Origin: Candidatus Zhuqueibacterota bacterium
Lineage (GTDB): Bacteria > Zhuqueibacterota > Zhuqueibacteria > Residuimicrobiales > Krinioviventaceae
Assembly: GCA_016928775.1 (NCBI GenBank)
Contig: JAFGKD010000013.1
Span: 90,718 to 154,717 of the forward strand
Length of the DNA: 64,000 nt
Reading direction: 5' to 3'
Part shown: positions 8,394 through 17,528 of the stretch, piece after piece
How positions within the stretch are numbered: position 1 is the first letter of the stretch
Layout: every line of letters starts with the position of its first letter
Position numbers and translations under genes: made by a program
The notes under the pieces: model-generated
Databases searched by the model: none
Seen by the model: the letters and a program-made list of their open reading frames with translations, nothing else
Told to the model about the DNA's origin: nothing

Positions 8394-11300
8394 GTGAAAA
8401 TTCGTGACTCTTTTTCAGCAAATCTTCAGTTTTCTATCATTTTTTTTATGTGTCTCACACTCCTGATTTTTCCGGCCACAATTTACGGTATTGCGATTGA
8501 TTGTCAATTGCAGCCAACCGGAGAAAATTACGTTGGCGTCGAGTACACCGCTTTTTTGGCCGAGGACGAGCTATCCAGCACAGGCCTTGTCAAATTGTAT
8601 GGCGGCAATGGTCTGACCAAAGATGGCGAGTATCAGGCGCATTTTATCGACCTGTCCATCAAAGCATTCGAAGCGCTTGTACACGACAATGATATCTGTT
8701 CGAAAGGTTTTCCACCGGTGACGAGTATATGGAAAAATTTTACAATGGAATTTTCCATCAGTGACTTTGAAGATGGCTCTTATCAAGACAATGATATCGG
8801 TGGGTGGACAAATAGTCCGTCGTTGTTTCCGCGTCGTTTTGTCAATTGGCATGATACTGATCCCACAGCCGCTGACAGGATCGAGATGGAATACCAGCCC
8901 AATATCAAAGGAACATTGGAGGGACGAGAGGTTAGAGTGATCCTGGAGCGATTTGAACAGACCTATTTGTCGCAAAGCCAGAATTACTTTTCAGATCCCG
9001 ATCTCGCAGGCAGTGCTGAATGCACGCCAAATCAACAGAGCAACATTCTGTACAGACGCTGGCGGGTGACGTTTAAAGAGGTTTCTCTGGCTATTGATTG
9101 CTCAATGGATTTTTATGTGAATGCCGAGCAGGGGGACAAAATCATCAGTGAAAATACGCTGAATTTTATATGGACAAATGCCGGAAAACCTGACGTCTAT
9201 TCGGATAAATTCAAAGTTTTGATTTATAATGTCAAAGTCAAAACGCTCGCCGATGGCTGGAAGCCGGCATATCGCTTTTTGGTCGATGTTCGCGGTCCCT
9301 CCAATGAATTGCCGTGGGATGGCAGCAATCACCTCTTGGCCGGCTATCGAAAAACCAGGTTTGTCACTCCCCACACGGCCGATAATGTCATCGCCCTGGA
9401 AGCGTCGTTTGGCTACGGCCATACCGACTATGTCATCGATGGCAATCCGAATGATTATGAGGGGAGCAATGCGACAAAAGCGCTCATTGATCTGTCAGAC
9501 GATAAACTCCCCAAGCCGATCCTGGTTGATCCCAAATTTAACAAACATGGTCTTGGTAATTTCGTGTGGCTGGACTGGCAGGATGTACCAGGTGCCACCT
9601 CTTATGATGTGCAAATTGATGACGTGAGCAATTTTGTCGATGAAAACTTTGAGGTGAGCGGCGTCACACAATCACGGGTCAAGGGTGGACCACTTCCCTA
9701 TAGCGCCGGCTGGTACTGGCGTGTGCGAGCCACGAACGGTGTGGACTATAGTGACTGGAGCGACCTCGGTCGTTTTTATACCATGGATATGCCGGATGTT
9801 CACGTGGAAAAACCACTGGATTATGTTTTGGCCTGTCTCGAAGAGGGCGATCAATATTATATTGATCGCGATTTTGTCATCACCGGCATTCCGGAAAACC
9901 TCGAAAATTTGTTGTGGATGAAAACCGCCAATGATGACCAATACAGCACCGCTTCTTCTTTGGTTCAATTCCGCCTCGACAATCCAACACGCGTTTATGT
10001 TGTCTATGATCATCGCGCTAACTATAAACCCGCCTGGCTCAACTCCCAGTTTAGCAAAACGTCATACAGCATCACTGTCTCGGATGACGCCAGTCCCATG
10101 GAAGTCTGGCAAAAAGATTATTCCTCCGGCACCTATGAACTCGGTGGCAACTGGGCAAACGGGAATAACGGCGCCAAAAGTAATTATGTCCTGCTGTTCG
10201 AGCCAAAGGTTAATGGCTGGAGTGTACCTGTTACGGTAAAGAATAACAACAGCCAATTCATCCGCAGCTTTGGTGGTCATCCGAGTGCCAGCGACAACTT
10301 TGATGATGGCATCGATGTGCCTGCACCGCCGCCAGGGCAGGGTTTTTATGCGTACTTTCCACTCGATGATTTCCCCAATTATCTGGAAAAGGATATGCGC
10401 GCCTGGAGTGCTCCGTATGAGACCGATATTGATTGGTCGTTAGTGCTCAAAAACACCGGTGGCAACAATACTTCATTGACCTGGAATCCAGCCGATCTGC
10501 CCGAAGAGGGATCGTTCACCCTGATTGCAAACGAGACGATCGATATGCGGGCGCAATCGAGCTGCTGGGTATCCGGTGATGTCACGGTTCTTATCAAGTA
10601 CAGAAACAGCCCCATACATACCTATGAATTTGATCAGGCCGGCTGGTATCTGATCTCGCTGCCGCTTGATCCGGCAAACAAATCCGTGACAAGTTTGTTC
10701 CCGTCCGCACTCGGCGGTGTTGCATACGAGTGGGATGTGCCCACCTTGTCGTATAAAACCGTATCGACGCTGGAAATTGGCAAAGGCTACTGGATCGCCA
10801 TTCCCGGTCTTACGACGGTCGATATCTCCGGACAGCCATTTTATACATACAAAAGATCGCTGCAAATAGGATGGCATCTCATTGGTTCAGTAGCCGGTGG
10901 CGCGAGTTTTAGCAATCCCCAGGACGATCCAGATGGTTCGGTCTATACACCGGCGTATGGCTGGACCGTACCAGCAGGACCTTATTATACCACATCCACA
11001 CTCCATGCCGGGGAGGGTTTCTGGGTGGCGGTGTTTAATCCCTGTCTATTGACTATTGGCGGGCCACCGGCGCCACCATTGGCCGCAGCGCATCCGGGCA
11101 CATCCCGCATGCGTGAAACAGATTTTTATGCGGCGTTTGGCCAGACGCCGCCATTGCCGCCGGTCACATCGGCAGTTGAGAGACCGGTAGTTTTGCCTGA
11201 GCTGTTTGTGCTGCATCAAAATTACCCGAATCCGTTCAATCCACAAACAACGATCAGGTTTGAGGTGCCGAACGCGGCGCATGTTGATATCGCCGTCTAT

Positions 11301-11477
11301 AATATCCAGGGGGTAAAAGTGCGGTCACTTTTGAACGAGGAAAAAGCCCCGGGTATTTACAACATCATCTGGGAGGGTAAAGCAGATTCAGGAGAAGAGT
11401 TGACGTCCGGACTCTATTTCATTCAAATGAAATCGGATGACTATTCTAAAACGTTGAAAGCACATTTGATCAAATAA
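8394..11477 (+). CDS. Secreted multidomain protein A with C-terminal sorting domain
   Basis: About 1027 residues. The start is set by the ribosome binding site: GGAGG at 8384-8388 lies inside an apparent ATG start at 8382 and is 5 bp before the GTG at 8394, so the GTG is preferred. Signal peptide 1-31. Residues 32-370 are unrecognised. Residues 375-465 look fibronectin-III-like (VWLDWQDVPGATSYDVQIDD ... YYWR-type ending). Then three modules shared with neighbours: Z (about 464-605), X (about 608-745, with a FDDGIDVPAPPPGQGFYAYF segment) and Y (about 743-895, GWYLISLPLDP ... WVAVFNPC). It ends in the sorting domain (QNYPNPFNPQTTIRFEVP at about 940) for type IX-like export. No catalytic motif is recognised; a surface binding or structural role is inference. 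First gene after the sigma-54 promoter. Confidence 0.8.
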   Translation: MKIRDSFSANLQFSIIFFMCLTLLIFPATIYGIAIDCQLQPTGENYVGVEYTAFLAEDELSSTGLVKLYGGNGLTKDGEYQAHFIDLSIKAFEALVHDNDICSKGFPPVTSIWKNFTMEFSISDFEDGSYQDNDIGGWTNSPSLFPRRFVNWHDTDPTAADRIEMEYQPNIKGTLEGREVRVILERFEQTYLSQSQNYFSDPDLAGSAECTPNQQSNILYRRWRVTFKEVSLAIDCSMDFYVNAEQGDKIISENTLNFIWTNAGKPDVYSDKFKVLIYNVKVKTLADGWKPAYRFLVDVRGPSNELPWDGSNHLLAGYRKTRFVTPHTADNVIALEASFGYGHTDYVIDGNPNDYEGSNATKALIDLSDDKLPKPILVDPKFNKHGLGNFVWLDWQDVPGATSYDVQIDDVSNFVDENFEVSGVTQSRVKGGPLPYSAGWYWRVRATNGVDYSDWSDLGRFYTMDMPDVHVEKPLDYVLACLEEGDQYYIDRDFVITGIPENLENLLWMKTANDDQYSTASSLVQFRLDNPTRVYVVYDHRANYKPAWLNSQFSKTSYSITVSDDASPMEVWQKDYSSGTYELGGNWANGNNGAKSNYVLLFEPKVNGWSVPVTVKNNNSQFIRSFGGHPSASDNFDDGIDVPAPPPGQGFYAYFPLDDFPNYLEKDMRAWSAPYETDIDWSLVLKNTGGNNTSLTWNPADLPEEGSFTLIANETIDMRAQSSCWVSGDVTVLIKYRNSPIHTYEFDQAGWYLISLPLDPANKSVTSLFPSALGGVAYEWDVPTLSYKTVSTLEIGKGYWIAIPGLTTVDISGQPFYTYKRSLQIGWHLIGSVAGGASFSNPQDDPDGSVYTPAYGWTVPAGPYYTTSTLHAGEGFWVAVFNPCLLTIGGPPAPPLAAAHPGTSRMRETDFYAAFGQTPPLPPVTSAVERPVVLPELFVLHQNYPNPFNPQTTIRFEVPNAAHVDIAVYNIQGVKVRSLLNEEKAPGIYNIIWEGKADSGEELTSGLYFIQMKSDDYSKTLKAHLIK

Positions 11478-11535
11478 TTGCTTGAATGAAGATCATGCGT
11501 TGTACGAAAACTTGATTCTGGAAAGGAGGCTCGTT

Positions 11536-12870
11536 ATGCGGCACACTCTGAAAAGTTACATTCTTTTATTTGTCTGTCTTGCTGTTGTCACGGTCTGGGC
11601 GGATTCCTGGAAAGCAGAGATAACTGCTACCCTGGGTGAAGAACAAGTGACTCGAACATTCGGCGGTCATCCGGATGCGTCCGATGCTTATGATACCAAT
11701 CTGGATGTTTTGACGCCGCCGCCGGGACAAAATTTTTACGCCTATTTTCGAATCGCAACTTTTCCAACCTACCTAAACACCGATATACGAGGCTGGGTGG
11801 ATCCGTACAAGGAGACTATCGAATGGAATCTCGTTCTGTTGAATACGGTCGGTGAAACTGTCGTTTTGACCTGGGATGTTTCACAGTTGCCGGAAAAAGG
11901 ACTGTTCAAGTTACACGCCGGGGAAACAGTGAATATGCGCCAGCAGCAATCGGTAGAAATTACCGGCGACCAGACAGTCAAGATTACCTATGAACGCTAT
12001 TCCGAATTCACCTACAGATTTTCGGGCGAAGGATGGTATTTGATCTCACTGCCGCTCGATCCGCCCGATGCATCCGTTACAACACTGTTCCCGGACGCGC
12101 TCGGCGGTGTGGCTTACGAATGGGATAATGTTGCGTTTGCTTATAAAACCGTAAAAACCCTCAAAGTCGGCGTCGGGTACTGGATTGCCATGCCATCGGT
12201 GAAATCGCAAATCATTACCGGCGACCCCGTCTATATTTATGCTCGAACCTTGCAGCAAGGGTGGCACATGATCGGATCGGTGCTGAATAACGCTGATTTT
12301 TCTGCGCCGAATGACGATCCCGATGGTTCCGTTCATACGCCGGCGTTTGGCTGGACTGTACCGGATGGGCCTTATTACGAAACAAAGACTTTGACCCAAG
12401 GAAACGGCTTTTGGGTGGCGGTGTTCAATGCGTGCACATTGACTGTCGGTGGTCCTCCTGCGCCGCCATCGATGGGACAACAAAATGCGTGTGCGCCGGC
12501 TTTGCGTAAAAGTGATTTTTTCGCCCGGTTTGGCGATACACCGCCGGCGCCGCCAGCATTGACTGCTGCCGCTGCGCCGATTCCCGCGCCGAATACATTC
12601 AGCCTGTTGCCCAATTATCCCAATCCGTTTAATCCACGGACAACTGTCCGTTTCGAAATGCCGAAAAGAACATATCTGTCCATTGAGATTTACAATATTC
12701 AGGGTGCTGAAGTCCGTTCGCTGGTCAACGGCACAAAATCGGCGGGAACACATCAGGTGGTCTGGGATGGAAGAACGGATGCAGGACAACCGGTGCCGTC
12801 CGGCATCTACTTGATCCGGATGCAATCGGAGAATTTTGTCGCCATCCGCAAAGCCAATCTCGTCAGGTAG
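11536..12870 (+). CDS. Secreted protein B with shared X and Y modules and sorting domain
   Basis: About 444 residues from the ATG at 11536, which follows AAAGGAGG (11522-11529) at 6 bp; the longer frame from 11482 has no such support. Signal peptide 1-22 (ending near VTVWADS). Module X covers about 28-165 (LDVLTPPPGQNFYAYF) and module Y about 160-320 (GWYLISLPLDP ... WVAVFNACTLTVGG). The C-terminal sorting domain begins at about 355 (PNYPNPFNPRTTVRFEMP). It is in effect protein A without its N-terminal 600 residues. The gap to protein A is 58 bp with no terminator, so both are probably on one transcript. Function unknown; likely cell-surface or secreted. Confidence 0.82.
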   Translation: MRHTLKSYILLFVCLAVVTVWADSWKAEITATLGEEQVTRTFGGHPDASDAYDTNLDVLTPPPGQNFYAYFRIATFPTYLNTDIRGWVDPYKETIEWNLVLLNTVGETVVLTWDVSQLPEKGLFKLHAGETVNMRQQQSVEITGDQTVKITYERYSEFTYRFSGEGWYLISLPLDPPDASVTTLFPDALGGVAYEWDNVAFAYKTVKTLKVGVGYWIAMPSVKSQIITGDPVYIYARTLQQGWHMIGSVLNNADFSAPNDDPDGSVHTPAFGWTVPDGPYYETKTLTQGNGFWVAVFNACTLTVGGPPAPPSMGQQNACAPALRKSDFFARFGDTPPAPPALTAAAAPIPAPNTFSLLPNYPNPFNPRTTVRFEMPKRTYLSIEIYNIQGAEVRSLVNGTKSAGTHQVVWDGRTDAGQPVPSGIYLIRMQSENFVAIRKANLVR

Positions 12871-12966
12871 GATGTCCGTTAGAAAAAATGCAAATAATTC
12901 TCGCATAACGAATCGTTATCTGCAGGAAATCAATCAAAGCTTTTTAATTCCCGGGAGGAAGCCATA

Positions 12967-12997
12967 CGGGGAGAACAAGGGTGTTCTCCCCGTTTTT
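12967..12997 (+). terminator. Rho-independent terminator after secreted protein B
   Basis: CGGGGAGAAC (12967-12976) pairs perfectly with GTTCTCCCCG (12983-12992) around a 6-base loop and is followed by TTTTT. It lies 96 bp after protein B and only 57 bp before the start of protein C, inside the run of related genes, so it may end the first transcript or act as a partial terminator. Confidence 0.88.
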
Positions 12998-13053
12998 AAA
13001 TTTTGCAGCTACGCGGATTCGTTAAATGGCAAAATTTAATAAAGGAGTACATT

Positions 13054-16000
13054 ATGTATGCCTGCAAGTGTTGGCTGATTGTGATTTTTCTATTCGTCGG
13101 GGGAAGCAACGTGCATACTGAGGAAATTGTCACCGAGTGGTGCCGTGCGTATGCTTTTGCCGGCGCGGCTTTGGGAAAATCGGTTGCAAAATCGCAAGAG
13201 GGACATTTGGTTCTTTGCGGCTATTACGAAACCGGCCACAATATGGAGGAGGCTTTTGTCCTCGAAACGGATGCCACCGGCGCGTCGGTAAAACCGGCAA
13301 AGATTTACAGCAGCATGTTCATGCATCGCGCCAACTGTGTCATAAAAACACGCGATAATGGTTTCCTGATAACCGGAACGACAACCGGGCAGGTTGAAAC
13401 TCATGATTTGTGGATCACCAAACTGGATCACAACCTGAATGAAGTCTGGCAAAACAGCTACTATACCTATGATGTGAGTTCGGAAGGATTGACCATCATT
13501 CAACCTGAAAACAGTGACTATCTTGTTTGTGGATATAATGATATATCCAGCTATCTTCACCATACTGAAACGAATGCCTTTTTATTCAAAGAGGGCAAAT
13601 TTATCGGAAAATATGATCGAGAAAATATTTATTCCATGGCCTATGATGTCGTGCAAGTGAATGATGGATACATCTTTTGTGGATTCATAGAGTACCCGAA
13701 TTCAACCGACAGAGATATATACGTTGCCAAAACCAACACTTCCGGACAAATCCTGTGGGAATGGCGCCGCGACGGTGGTGATGTCGATCGCACAGTCGAT
13801 GATTATGTCTATGCCATCACTACGACTTCTGACGGCAACGTCGTCGTCTGTGGCACAAAGTGGGGCATCATCGAAGACCTGCCGCATCGTTTTATGGCAA
13901 AATTAACGACAAACGGCGAGACCGTCTGGGAGCACATGAATTATGGCGATTCCGGCTATCGCGCCGCTTATCACGATATTAAAAACACCAGTGACGGTTA
14001 TCTCATCACCTGCGGCAAAATGAGCGACCACTGTTTTATAGAAAAACTGAACACGCATGGCCAGTCTATCTGGCAAAAAGAGCTGCCGTACCATAATCTT
14101 GAAACCATTATAGAAGTGTCGCCGGGCAGCTATATAGCGTGTGGAACAAACCATGACAAGGCAATTATGCTCAAAGTGAGTGAACCGCAAGATGTTTATC
14201 CTCCGGTGCTGCTCGATCCGGTGAGCAACAAAGCCGGCACGGATGTGAATGTCTGGCTGGACTGGAACGAGGTGTACAATGCGACATCATACACGATCCA
14301 GGTCGATGACAACACATCATTCAGCTCGCCGGATTTTTCGCAGACACTGACGGATACCCGGGTTTTGGCGATGGGGCTAAAGCACACGACGACCTATTAC
14401 TGGCGCGTCCGGGCGCACGGGGCGACTTCCAGCGACTGGTCGACGTGCCGTTTGTTCACGACCATGCAACCGCAGAATATTCATATCATCAAGCCATTTC
14501 ATTATACTTTGGGATTTTTGAATGTTGGCGATCAATATTATACAGATCGTGATTTTACTATTACCGATATTCCGCAAGACCTCAAAGGTTTGTTGTGGAT
14601 CAAAACCGCAAACGAAGATCAATACAGCACGTCTTCCTCGCTGATCGAATATCGACTCGATCAATCGGCTCGAATATATGTTGCCTATGATTCTCGCGCC
14701 ACCTCTGTGCCAACCTGGTTGAGCTCACAATTTAACCAAACTGCCTATCGGATCCAGGTCACTGACAAGGCGAGTCCGTTAATCGTATGGCAGAAGGATG
14801 ATACGCCAGGCACTTTTGTTTTGGGCGGCAATCAGGCGAATGGCGACAATGGTGCAAAAAGCAACTATGTGCTGTTGGTCAAGTTTTTGGACTTTATGTT
14901 CACCAAAGTGACCACTGGCTCGGTTGTGACCGAAACGGCTGCCTCGAGAGGTGTGGCATGTATTGATGTCAATGCCGATTCCTTTCCCGATATTTTTGTG
15001 AGTAACGATAAACAGAATTTTCTCTATATAAACAATGGCAACGGGACGTTTGATAAAATATCCACAGGCCAAATTGTCACCAATGAATATCCAGCCTATA
15101 CTTCAACCTGGGGAGATTATGACAATGACGGCTATCTCGACGTTTTTATCGCGAATCGATTTTCAAACAAGCCCGAGTTGTATCGCAACAACAATGGCAA
15201 CGGCACATTTGCTAAAATTACCACCGGCGCTATCGCCATAACTTACGGGGATTACCATGGCGCCTGTTGGGGTGATTATAACAATGATGGCTATATTGAT
15301 CTTTTCGCAGCGAGATTTGGGAGTCCGAACTTTCTCTATAAAAACAACAGGGGTGACGGGACATTCACAAAAATAACAACCGGGCACATTGTCACGCAAT
15401 CGGCTTCATCTCACAGCGCCTCTTGGTGCGATTACGACAATGATGGTTTTTTGGATTTATTCGTGCTGAATGGGGGTAATAACTTTCTTTATCACAACAA
15501 TGGCGACGAAACTTTCTCACTCGTAAGCCAGGGAGATATTGCCACTGACAGCGATTACAGCATCGGTTGCAGCTGGGGTGATTATGATGGCGATGGGTGG
15601 ATAGACGTTTATGTGACAAATTATGGCAGCAACAACTGCCTCTATAAAAATTATGGACCGACAACCGGATTCAAAAAGATGCTGTGGAATAGCTCCATCG
15701 TGAATGATGTAGACAAGTCCGAAAGCAGCGCCTGGGTGGATTATGATAATGATGGTTTTCTTGATCTTTATGTGGCCAATGAAAATCAACAAAACAAACT
15801 TTACGTTCAGCGGAGTGACGGATTTTATTCGCACTTTGATGAGCTGATAACTGGCGATACCGATCCAACCTTTGGTTGCGCCTGGGCGGACTTGGATCGA
15901 AATGGTTTTCCTGATCTGTTGTTAGCCAACACCTCCGGTACCAATGATCTTTATATGAATGCAGGCAATAATAATAACTGGCTCTCCGTTACATGCATCG

Positions 16001-17520
16001 GCACCCAATCAAATAAAGCTGCCATCGGCGCCCGGATCGGTGTAAAGGCGGTGATCAATGGCTACAGTCGCTGGCAGTGGCGCCAGATCAGCAGCCAAAC
16101 CGGCGGCTATGGCGAGAATAGCCTGGTCGCAACTTTTGGCTTGAGTGATGCGATCAGGGTAGACTCACTGCGGATCGACTGGCCCTCCGGTTGTCAAACG
16201 ATCCGCACCAATGTGGCGACCAATCAGCTCCTGAGTATCACCGAAGTGCTAAACGCCCAATGGAGTGTGCCGATAACCATCATTAATAGCGGTAGCCAAT
16301 TCATTCGAACCTTTGGCGGGGATGCACGCGCAACAGACGGCTTTGACGACGGCATCGATATACCGGCGCCACCGCCCGGACAAGGTTTTTACGCCTACTT
16401 TGCCATTCCGCAGTTTCCCTCTTATCTCGAACGAGACATACGAACCTGGGCGTCGCCCTTTGAAACGGTACTGGAATGGTCGCTGGTGCTGCAAAATACC
16501 GGCGATCAAAGTACAACCTTGCGCTGGGATGGGACGCAAGTGCCGCCGGAGGGAACGTTCACCCTTGTTGCCGATACACCTGTTGATATGAGAAAACAAT
16601 CGGAATATACCATAACCGCCGATCACATCTGCACGATTCGCTACAGCAAAGAACAGACATATGTCTACGTTTTTACACAACCGGGCTGGCACATGATCTC
16701 TTTACCGCTCATCCCATCGGATGCAACGGTGAGTCATTTGTTCCCGAGCGCCCTCGGTGGTGTTGCATACGCGTGGGACGCTGCAACACAGGCTTACCAG
16801 ACCGTCACGCAATTGACTGTTGGCATGGGTTACTGGATTGCCATCCCGGCTGCCACATCGGATACAGTGCGCGGACAACCGGTCTTTTCATACACCCTGT
16901 CGCTGCAGCAGGGGTGGCACCTCCTCGGTTCTGTTTATGGTGGTGCCGATTTTTCATCTCCGTTCGATGATCCCGACGGTTCAGTCTACACACCGGCGTA
17001 CGGCTGGAGCGTGCCGAATGGACCCTATTATAACGCTACATTTTTGCATGCGGGAGAAAGTTACTGGGTGGCGGCTTTTAATCCATGCGAGCTGACGGTC
17101 GGCAGCCCGTCTTCAACAGCATTGTCGTCACTCGAGCGACAAACGACGACAGGTGATGCTGCGCATTTTTTTAGTGTATTTGGCGAAGCGCCACCATTAC
17201 CTCCAACAGAGACGGCTATACAATCTGCTCCAAGTCTGCCGGATTCTTTTATCTTGTTACAGAATTACCCCAATCCGTTCAATCCGGAGACGGTCATCCG
17301 ATTTGAGGTTCCCGAGGCAGTACATGTATCTATCGACATTTATGATGTACAAGGCAAAAAAATTCGGTCGCTGCTCGATGAGCATACATCAGCCGGGAAA
17401 CACCAACTTTTGTGGGATGGTTTGTCTGACACGGGTGAAGCCGTACCGTCCGGCGTTTATTTCGTTCGTATGACATCCCCCGCCGGTTCTTTTACAATAA
17501 AAGCGAGTTTAATCAAATGA
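13054..17520 (+). CDS. Very large secreted protein C: propeller repeats, FG-GAP/VCBS, ASPIC/UnbV, shared modules, sorting domain
   Basis: About 1488 residues from the ATG at 13054 (AAAGGAG at 13041-13047). Signal peptide 1-25. Residues 40-375 form repeats of the type TxDNGFLITGTT / TSDGNVVVCGTKWG, as in beta-propellers. A fibronectin-III-like segment follows (382-468), then module Z (473-610). Residues 611-970 contain six FG-GAP/VCBS repeats with calcium loops (DYDNDGYLDVFI and variants). An ASPIC/UnbV domain follows (about 973-1065: AAIGARIGVKA ... LRIDWPSGCQT). Then module X (1069-1210), module Y (1208-1352) and the sorting domain (QNYPNPFNPETVIRFEVP at about 1402). No catalytic residues recognised. 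The FG-GAP repeats echo those of the sensor kinase encoded at 4337. Role as a surface adhesin or scaffold is inference. Confidence 0.82.
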   Translation: MYACKCWLIVIFLFVGGSNVHTEEIVTEWCRAYAFAGAALGKSVAKSQEGHLVLCGYYETGHNMEEAFVLETDATGASVKPAKIYSSMFMHRANCVIKTRDNGFLITGTTTGQVETHDLWITKLDHNLNEVWQNSYYTYDVSSEGLTIIQPENSDYLVCGYNDISSYLHHTETNAFLFKEGKFIGKYDRENIYSMAYDVVQVNDGYIFCGFIEYPNSTDRDIYVAKTNTSGQILWEWRRDGGDVDRTVDDYVYAITTTSDGNVVVCGTKWGIIEDLPHRFMAKLTTNGETVWEHMNYGDSGYRAAYHDIKNTSDGYLITCGKMSDHCFIEKLNTHGQSIWQKELPYHNLETIIEVSPGSYIACGTNHDKAIMLKVSEPQDVYPPVLLDPVSNKAGTDVNVWLDWNEVYNATSYTIQVDDNTSFSSPDFSQTLTDTRVLAMGLKHTTTYYWRVRAHGATSSDWSTCRLFTTMQPQNIHIIKPFHYTLGFLNVGDQYYTDRDFTITDIPQDLKGLLWIKTANEDQYSTSSSLIEYRLDQSARIYVAYDSRATSVPTWLSSQFNQTAYRIQVTDKASPLIVWQKDDTPGTFVLGGNQANGDNGAKSNYVLLVKFLDFMFTKVTTGSVVTETAASRGVACIDVNADSFPDIFVSNDKQNFLYINNGNGTFDKISTGQIVTNEYPAYTSTWGDYDNDGYLDVFIANRFSNKPELYRNNNGNGTFAKITTGAIAITYGDYHGACWGDYNNDGYIDLFAARFGSPNFLYKNNRGDGTFTKITTGHIVTQSASSHSASWCDYDNDGFLDLFVLNGGNNFLYHNNGDETFSLVSQGDIATDSDYSIGCSWGDYDGDGWIDVYVTNYGSNNCLYKNYGPTTGFKKMLWNSSIVNDVDKSESSAWVDYDNDGFLDLYVANENQQNKLYVQRSDGFYSHFDELITGDTDPTFGCAWADLDRNGFPDLLLANTSGTNDLYMNAGNNNNWLSVTCIGTQSNKAAIGARIGVKAVINGYSRWQWRQISSQTGGYGENSLVATFGLSDAIRVDSLRIDWPSGCQTIRTNVATNQLLSITEVLNAQWSVPITIINSGSQFIRTFGGDARATDGFDDGIDIPAPPPGQGFYAYFAIPQFPSYLERDIRTWASPFETVLEWSLVLQNTGDQSTTLRWDGTQVPPEGTFTLVADTPVDMRKQSEYTITADHICTIRYSKEQTYVYVFTQPGWHMISLPLIPSDATVSHLFPSALGGVAYAWDAATQAYQTVTQLTVGMGYWIAIPAATSDTVRGQPVFSYTLSLQQGWHLLGSVYGGADFSSPFDDPDGSVYTPAYGWSVPNGPYYNATFLHAGESYWVAAFNPCELTVGSPSSTALSSLERQTTTGDAAHFFSVFGEAPPLPPTETAIQSAPSLPDSFILLQNYPNPFNPETVIRFEVPEAVHVSIDIYDVQGKKIRSLLDEHTSAGKHQLLWDGLSDTGEAVPSGVYFVRMTSPAGSFTIKASLIK

Positions 17521-17528
17521 GGTGTGCT

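Noticed and set aside
12046..12906. 286-codon minus-strand frame over secreted protein B
   Set aside because: Antisense to a protein with signal peptide, shared modules and sorting domain; composition is rich in Arg, Ser and Cys as in artefactual frames.
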